Of a DNA stretch of 64,000 bases, positions 59,386 through 64,000 are shown piece after piece. The notes under the pieces were generated by a model. That model was not told the DNA's origin. It searched no databases and saw only the letters and a list, made by a program, of their open reading frames with translations. The number at the start of each line of letters is the position of its first letter. The stretch's first letter is position 1. The position numbers and the translations under genes are program-made. Location: positions 992,001-1,056,000 of the forward strand of contig CAVOPB010000002.1 of NCBI GenBank assembly GCA_963697805.1, read 5' to 3'. Source of the DNA: VRUE01 sp963697805. Its GTDB lineage: Bacteria; Actinomycetota; Thermoleophilia; Solirubrobacterales; 70-9.

Positions 59386-60633
59386 ATGGCGGGAGCCACC
59401 ACATTCGCGTTCCGCGCGATGGACGTCGCCGGGCTTGCCTCGGCCGGGGAGCTCGTCGCCGACTCCAAGGCGCAGGTGACCGAGCAGCTGCGCTCGCGCG
59501 GCCTGATCGTCCTCGATGTCAGCGAGAAGAAGTCCCCGATCGCGATCGAGGACTACTTCAAACGGTTCAAGAAGGTCGACACCCGCGAGCTCGCCGTGTT
59601 CTCGCGCCAGTTCGCGACCCTCGTCGCCGCCGGGATGCCGATGCTGCGGACCCTCACCACGCTCGAGGAACAGACCCAGGACGAGAAGATCCGCGAGGCG
59701 GCGGCCGGCCTCCGCGCCGACGTCGAGGCCGGAAGCACCCTCGAGCAGGCGATGGCCCGCCACCCCGACGTCTTCGACAAGCTCTACCGGGCGATGGTCC
59801 GCTCCGGCGAGCAGTCGGGACGGCTCGAAGACGTCCTCGACCGGATCGCCTTCCAGGTCGAAAAAGCCGACACCCTGAAGCGGCAGGTCAAATCGGCGCT
59901 GATGTACCCGTCGTTCGTCTTCGCGGTCGCGACGGTCGTGCTGCTGATCGTCGTCGCCTTCATCATTCCCGTCTTCGCCAACATCTTCAAGGAACTGGCC
60001 GAAGAAAACCCCGACGAAGTCAGCGCGGCGCTGCCGCTGCCGACCCAGTTGTGTGTATATGCCTCGGAAGCGATCACCGGCTACTGGTTCATCCTCTTCC
60101 CGGCGATCGCTCTCGCCGTCATCGCATTCTTCCGCTGGAAGCGGACCGACACCGGCAAGAGGATGTGGGACCGGTTCAAACTCCGGATTCCGGCCAAGAT
60201 CGGGGACGTGATTCAGAAGGTCGCCCTGGCCCGCTGGTCACGCACCTTCGCCGGCTCGGTCTCGGCCGGCGTGCCGATGCTGCAGTCGATCAAACTGACC
60301 GGTGAAACCGCCGGCAACATCGTCATCGAGGAATCAATGGAGGAGGTCTACGCGACCGCCAAGCGAGGCGGCTCGCTGGCCGGCCCGATCGAGCGCAACC
60401 CGATCTTCCCGCCGATGGTCGGTCACATGATCGCGGTCGGCGAGGAAACCGGCCAGCTCGAGACGATGCTGTCCAAAGTCGCCGACTTCTACGAAACCGA
60501 GGTCGACGCCAAGGTCAAGGCGCTGACCGCGCTGATCGAGCCGATCATGATCGCCTTCGTCGGCGCCGTCGTCGGCTTCATCGTCATCTCGATGTACCTG
60601 CCGATCTTCAGCATCTACGACAAGATCGGCTAG
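59386..60633 (+). CDS. pilC: type IV pilus inner-membrane platform protein PilC
   Basis: 415 residues, GspF fold: N-terminal FAVFSRQFATLVAAGMPMLR-like block (LAVFSRQFATLVAAGMPML), then three membrane helices (VFAVATVVLLIVVAFIIPVF ~180; FILFPAIALAVIAFF ~230; IMIAFVGAVVGFIVISMYLP ~390) and the second cytoplasmic repeat (RWSRTFAGSVSAGVPMLQSI, EETGQLETMLSKVADFY). Anchors PilB/PilT and the growing pilus. Starts four bases after the previous stop. Confidence 0.93.
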   Translation: MAGATTFAFRAMDVAGLASAGELVADSKAQVTEQLRSRGLIVLDVSEKKSPIAIEDYFKRFKKVDTRELAVFSRQFATLVAAGMPMLRTLTTLEEQTQDEKIREAAAGLRADVEAGSTLEQAMARHPDVFDKLYRAMVRSGEQSGRLEDVLDRIAFQVEKADTLKRQVKSALMYPSFVFAVATVVLLIVVAFIIPVFANIFKELAEENPDEVSAALPLPTQLCVYASEAITGYWFILFPAIALAVIAFFRWKRTDTGKRMWDRFKLRIPAKIGDVIQKVALARWSRTFAGSVSAGVPMLQSIKLTGETAGNIVIEESMEEVYATAKRGGSLAGPIERNPIFPPMVGHMIAVGEETGQLETMLSKVADFYETEVDAKVKALTALIEPIMIAFVGAVVGFIVISMYLPIFSIYDKIG

Positions 60634-60876
60634 CCGCGCCGGCCCCACCCTGTGTGGGTCGGCGTAGGTACTAACACCTTCTCAGTAGGTGCGTCCGGCA
60701 ATACGCGGCAGTCCAAGCACGGGCGTGGAGTTTTCGCCGGAGTTATGCCTAATTTCGGGGATTTAGGGATCCAGGCCCCGTACCGATGACGGGCCTGTCA
60801 ATGAATGCCAGCGCCTACCAGTGGCTATCACGGGGCAACGGCGAAACCGAAGTACAGGAACCATAGGAGGTACCTG
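60634..60876 (+). other. 243-base gap before the pilin gene, with hairpins
   Basis: After pilC a stem GCCGGCCCCAC/GTGGGTCGGC (60638-60663) may terminate. GGCCCCGT (60774-60781) pairs with ACGGGCC (60789-60795) further on. A -10-like TAATTT lies at 60750-60755. The long leader and the perfect AGGAGG before the pilin ATG suggest that the pilin has its own strong, possibly regulated, transcript. It does not match the c-di-GMP-I riboswitch core. Confidence 0.45.
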
Positions 60877-61353
60877 ATGTTTCTCCAGAATCTCCGGGCC
60901 AAGATTGGCGCCCGGCTCAGTGGCGACAGCGAGTCAGGCTTCACCCTGATCGAGCTCCTGGTCGTCATGCTCATCCTCGGCATCCTCGCCGCCATCGCCA
61001 TTCCGGCTTTCTTCAGCCAGAAAGACAAGGCGAACGACGCAGGTGCCAAGGCGATGGCCCGTTCCGCCGAGACCGCGGCCGAGACCCTCTCGACCGACAA
61101 CGGCGGCTCGTACGACGAAGTGAGCCCTGCAAACCTGAAAGCGGTCGAGGACACCATCGCGACCGGCGAAGGCGAAAGCTCGACCTACCTTTCGGCTGCC
61201 TCAGGAAACGGGCAGGAATACTCGGTCACCGCTACGTCGACCAAGACCGGCAACACGTTCACGATCGAACGTGATACGACCGGCGACGTCGAATACACCT
61301 GCACCACGGGTGGAACCGGCGGCTGCCCCGAAAGCGAAGTCTGGAGCGACTAG
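60877..61353 (+). CDS. pilA: type IV major pilin (prepilin)
   Basis: 158 residues. Prepilin cleavage site at Gly21-Phe22 in SESGFTLIELLVVMLILGIL, with Glu26 as mature residue 5. A hydrophobic helix follows, then a globular domain rich in Thr/Ser/Asp. Two Cys near the C-terminus (YTCTTGGTGGCPES) could form the D-loop disulfide. Strong AGGAGG ribosome binding site. Likely the main pilus subunit because of its strong signals and position. No PilD prepilin peptidase is in the window. Confidence 0.9.
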   Translation: MFLQNLRAKIGARLSGDSESGFTLIELLVVMLILGILAAIAIPAFFSQKDKANDAGAKAMARSAETAAETLSTDNGGSYDEVSPANLKAVEDTIATGEGESSTYLSAASGNGQEYSVTATSTKTGNTFTIERDTTGDVEYTCTTGGTGGCPESEVWSD

Positions 61354-61502
61354 CTCCTGACCGCTCGCTCCTGAATGAAGGAGCAACCGATTCTGGAGAC
61401 GGGCGGGCCCTCGGGCCCGCCCGTCTCGGTTTCGTCTCCCACACCCGTCCACCCGACCCACCACTACCAACTTCTGGCTTTAGTCAGCCAAACGGACCGC
61501 CG
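61354..61502. other. gap between pilin and first minor pilin
   Basis: 149 bases. Immediately after the pilin stop GACCGCTCGCTCC occurs, then GGCGGGCCCTCGGGCCCGCC (61403-61422), a perfect palindrome-like hairpin (GGCGGGCCC-TC-GGGCCCGCC) that probably terminates the abundant pilin mRNA. A few T bases follow. Confidence 0.55.
61403..61422 (+). terminator. hairpin after the pilin gene
   Basis: GGCGGGCCC / GGGCCCGCC with a 2-base loop, 50 bases after the pilin stop. Likely terminator that separates pilA expression from the minor pilins. Confidence 0.6.
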
Positions 61503-62996
61503 ATGAAGAGTCCGCCCGAGTCCACCATCCCCAGCCATATGAAAAGCAAGTACCTGCCAAAAGCAGTACGCAGAGTTTCGGCTTCCGGTGAGGAGGGCAA
61601 TGTCCTGATCGAAGTCATGGTCAGCGCGATGATGATCACCATCGCGTCGATCGGCGTCTTCACCGCCTTCACGGCCGCGGAGCACTCGACCGCCCAGGAG
61701 CGCCACCAGGCTCAGGCCCACGGCCTCGCCCAGGCGGACATCGCGCGGCTGCGGACGATGCGGATCTCCCAGCTCTCGCCCTCGCTGACCGAAACGACGA
61801 CGAAAACGGTTGAAGGCAGTCCCTACACGGTCCTCTCCGACGCCCAATTCATCAACGCGAAAACCGGGACCGACACCTGCGACGAGAAAGAAGCGTCCGC
61901 CGATTACATCCGGATCAGGTCGACGATCACCTGGCCGGGGATGGGGGCGCGGCCGCCGGTCAAAGAGACGAGCCTTGTCGCACCGCCGAACAGCACCGCC
62001 AGGGCCGAAAGCGGCGCCCTGATCGTCCAGGTGATCAACGGCGAAAATCAGGCGATCTCGGGGATTCCGATCTCCGGCAGCGGTCCGACCCCGTTCAGCC
62101 ATGACACCGGGGAAAACGGCTGCGCGGTGTTCGGCAACCTGCTCCAGGGCGACTACAAAGTGAGCGCGACCGTGCCGAACATGGTCGACCCCGACGGCGA
62201 CGAAAGCGGGACGACGAACGTCAGCGTCGTCGCCGAGGCGACCAGGCCGCTGACCCTCCAATACGACACGCCCGGCGAACTCTTCGCCAAGTTCGTCACT
62301 CGGTACGAAAGCTCGACCGAAACACCAAAAGCCGCCAAATCGCAGGCGATCACCCTCTTCAACACAGAAATGAGCGAAGCCCGGGCCTTCAAGTCTGTCG
62401 AAGGGCTCCCCGCCGGCCAACCCCTCCCTGAAATAAAAGCCACCAGCCTCTTTCCGTTCGATGACGGTTACACCGTCTACGCCGGCTCCTGCGAAGAGAA
62501 CAACCCCGACCCCGAAGGGAAACACCCATCTGCGGCGGTGGTCCAGTCGACCGTCCCGCCGGGCGGCACAGCGAACGCGACGATCGAACTCCCGGCGCTC
62601 AGGCTGACTGTCTACAGAGGCCGCTCCACCGACACCCCGAAGGTGCCCGCCCCCGGAGCAGAAGTCGTGATCCGCGACACCAACTGCACCGCGGCGGGCC
62701 TGCCGCCGCTGAGATACACCACCAACGCCGCAGGCGTGATCGAAAACCCCTCGATCGAAAACCCCGAAAAAAAAGTCAAAAATATCGCCCTGCCGTTCAG
62801 TCGAGACGACACCTCGAGCGCGACCCTCAACGGCTACACAGTATGCGCCTCGGGGAAAGCGAGCGACAGCAACACTCGTCGCAAAGAAGAAACGAAAGTC
62901 AACGTCCCGAACATTGAAACCGATATCCCCGGCGGCAAATCACTCGAAATCTTCCTTCGCGACGGCACCACGAGCGGAAGCGGAATATGCCCATGA
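61503..62996 (+). CDS. PilV-like minor pilin with large extracellular domain
   Basis: 497 residues. Prepilin site Gly32-Asn33 with Glu37 at mature position 5 (EEGNVLIEVMVSAMMITIAS). The rest is a long Thr/Ser/Pro-rich ectodomain with carboxypeptidase-regulatory-like repeats (GALIVQVINGENQAISGIPI; LRLTVYRGRSTDTP) typical of adhesive Ig-like folds, and about seven Cys. Much longer than usual minor pilins. Codons use GAA and AAA more than neighbours. ATG 61539 is an alternative start. Overlaps the next gene by ten bases. Confidence 0.78.
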   Translation: MKSPPESTIPSHMKSKYLPKAVRRVSASGEEGNVLIEVMVSAMMITIASIGVFTAFTAAEHSTAQERHQAQAHGLAQADIARLRTMRISQLSPSLTETTTKTVEGSPYTVLSDAQFINAKTGTDTCDEKEASADYIRIRSTITWPGMGARPPVKETSLVAPPNSTARAESGALIVQVINGENQAISGIPISGSGPTPFSHDTGENGCAVFGNLLQGDYKVSATVPNMVDPDGDESGTTNVSVVAEATRPLTLQYDTPGELFAKFVTRYESSTETPKAAKSQAITLFNTEMSEARAFKSVEGLPAGQPLPEIKATSLFPFDDGYTVYAGSCEENNPDPEGKHPSAAVVQSTVPPGGTANATIELPALRLTVYRGRSTDTPKVPAPGAEVVIRDTNCTAAGLPPLRYTTNAAGVIENPSIENPEKKVKNIALPFSRDDTSSATLNGYTVCASGKASDSNTRRKEETKVNVPNIETDIPGGKSLEIFLRDGTTSGSGICP

Positions 62997-63697
62997 TCCG
63001 CGACGAGAGGGGATTCACGCTGGTCGAGATGCTGACCGGAATGATGATTTCATTGATCGTCCTCGGCGCGATCCTGATGCTGGTCCAGGTTGCGGTCAAG
63101 AACCAGGATCGGACCGCCGAACGCGTTGCCGCCGACCAGCGCGGGCGGCCGGCGATGACCAAGATCCTCGATCGGCTCCATGCCGCCTGCGTTGCGCCGC
63201 TGATGACGCCGGTGAAAGAAGGCAGCGACGACGACACCCTGGTCCTGCTCTCGAAAGCGGGCTCGGCAGCCGTGGTGACGCCCGACCGCTACGTGATCGG
63301 GCTCAACGGGACCGCTCTGACCGAATCGGTCTACCCGCCCTCGGGCGGCGAACCGCCGGAATGGACCTTCACCGCGGCGCCGACGTCGACCACCAAGATC
63401 GTCGACGGAGTGGGCCCCGCCGCGATCGGGGAACCGCCGACAACGGTGCCGATCTTCCGCTACTACGCCTACGAAGACGCGAACAAAGACGGAGTGATCG
63501 AAATGGTGCCGCTGAAAACCCCGCTCAGCAAAACCGACGCGAGCCGAACGGTCCGGGTGGACGTCGCCTTCACGATGCTGCCTCCGGGGGGTGCGGGTAA
63601 GGCCGCCGAGGCGGCGATCGCCCTCACCGACTCGGCGACGCTGCGGATCGAACCGGCCTCCGAGGACAGTGCCCAGGTGAACATGCCATGCGTCTGA
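62987..63697 (+). CDS. PilW-like minor pilin
   Basis: 236 residues. Cleavage site Gly9-Phe10 in DERGFTLVEMLTGMMISLIV with Glu14 at mature position 5. After the helix, ADQRGRPAMTKILDRLHAAC is a PilW-type stretch, then a beta-rich domain with EDANKDGVIEMVPLKT. Only two Cys, one in the helix-proximal region and one at the C-terminus (NMPCV). Overlaps both neighbours. Confidence 0.82.
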   Translation: MPMIRDERGFTLVEMLTGMMISLIVLGAILMLVQVAVKNQDRTAERVAADQRGRPAMTKILDRLHAACVAPLMTPVKEGSDDDTLVLLSKAGSAAVVTPDRYVIGLNGTALTESVYPPSGGEPPEWTFTAAPTSTTKIVDGVGPAAIGEPPTTVPIFRYYAYEDANKDGVIEMVPLKTPLSKTDASRTVRVDVAFTMLPPGGAGKAAEAAIALTDSATLRIEPASEDSAQVNMPCV

Positions 63698-64000
63698 TCG
63701 CTCGAATCCGATCTCGCCTCCGCCGCCTCCGGGACGCCGAGGACGGCTACACGATGATCGCCGCGGTGGGCGCGGTCGCGTTGCTGGCGGTGCTCTCCGC
63801 CGCCGCCCTCGCCGCCAGCAATGGTGACCTCCACCTGACCCAGCGCGACCTCGACCGCAAGGCCGCCTTCGCCGCGGCCCAGGCGGGGATCGCCGACTTC
63901 TCCTTCCATCTCAACAACGACAACAGCTACTGGGCAAAGTGCACGAGCGTGCCGACGCCGAACGCGATGAACGATGTCGGCTCGACCGCGAACCGGCGGA
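63688..64000 (+). CDS. PilX/GspK-like minor pilin (5' part)
   Basis: At least 104 residues, open to the window edge. A very basic N-terminus (MRLIARIRSRLRRLRD) precedes the prepilin-like GYTMIAAVGAVALLAVLSAA (Gly20-Tyr21). Mature position 5 is Ala, not Glu, as is normal only for GspK/PilX-type tip subunits. AAFAAAQAGIADFSFHLNND follows, the PilX-type region. It starts ten bases before the previous stop. Confidence 0.8.
   Translation, partial: MRLIARIRSRLRRLRDAEDGYTMIAAVGAVALLAVLSAAALAASNGDLHLTQRDLDRKAAFAAAQAGIADFSFHLNNDNSYWAKCTSVPTPNAMNDVGSTANRR

Noticed and set aside
60634..60876. c-di-GMP-I riboswitch before the pilin gene
   Set aside because: GGGCAAC and GAAACC words occur, but the conserved core and the tetraloop/receptor arrangement cannot be built.

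Overview
The window is strongly GC-rich, gene-dense bacterial chromosome with no rRNA, tRNA, CRISPR array, insertion sequence or phage gene that I can see. The gene set points to an actinobacterium of the Thermoleophilia/Solirubrobacterales type (inference). The pointers are an ergothioneine EgtB/EgtD pair, several F420-type enzymes (two LLM oxidoreductases, one Ddn-like protein), an ECF42-type sigma factor with its DGPF partner, AbiEi/DUF559 proteins, secreted beta-propellers with a small Cys-containing C-terminal domain, and a type IV pilus locus behind the principal sigma factor. Many genes start 6-10 bases after a TAnnnT hexamer with no Shine-Dalgarno sequence, so leaderless transcription looks common. 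I used this to choose several start codons.

Layout. 1-12.5 kb: partial FAD oxidoreductase, 5'-3' exonuclease, CMD-family protein plus SDR, ABC-2 exporter pair, DGPF protein plus ECF42 sigma factor, secreted propeller, glnK-amt-cutA operon, fatty acyl-CoA reductase-like protein, M23 peptidase. 12.5-16.4 kb: small ORFs, a second propeller, a Ddn-like gene with no usable start at its full length, and a scrambled VOC/glyoxalase locus (two C-terminal remnants, a 23-bp direct repeat, a 28-bp palindrome, and an intact copy that appears to start at AUC). 16.4-24.2 kb: alpha/beta hydrolase, rRNA/tRNA methyltransferase, SHOCT protein, NlpC/P60 hydrolase, persulfide dioxygenase-rhodanese fusion, acetyl-CoA synthetase, odd ion channel. 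24.2-33.4 kb: MarR plus MFS exporter, compatible-solute ABC importer (one permease frameshifted at its N-terminus), methylthioadenosine enzymes, MBL plus PAS proteins.

33.5-52.6 kb: ECF sigma/anti-sigma pair, small zinc-ribbon protein, thiolase, enoyl-CoA hydratase and thioesterase, CtpE-like P-type ATPase, LLM enzyme, three-gene NAD(P) transhydrogenase, a fusion of an AbiEi/DUF559 protein to a TadE-like surface protein, SDR, egtBD, second LLM enzyme, glpX, BrkB/YihY membrane protein. 52.6-64 kb: a possible small RNA or attenuator, rpoD, then a type IV pilus cluster in one direction (pilT, a membrane thioredoxin-like protein, pilB, a second pilT with a long proline-rich tail, pilC, the major pilin and at least three minor pilin-like proteins, the last cut by the window edge).

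The points most worth a second look are the Amt with Glu in place of the first twin-His residue, the channel with no K+ selectivity signature, the AUC-start VOC gene inside a decayed VOC cluster, the AbiEi/DUF559-TadE fusion, the hairpin that buries the pilT start codon, and the promoter-terminator unit in front of rpoD. No stretch longer than 300 bases is empty of genes; the longest gaps (14981-15230, 33418-33592, 52608-52804, 60634-60876) are described as features.
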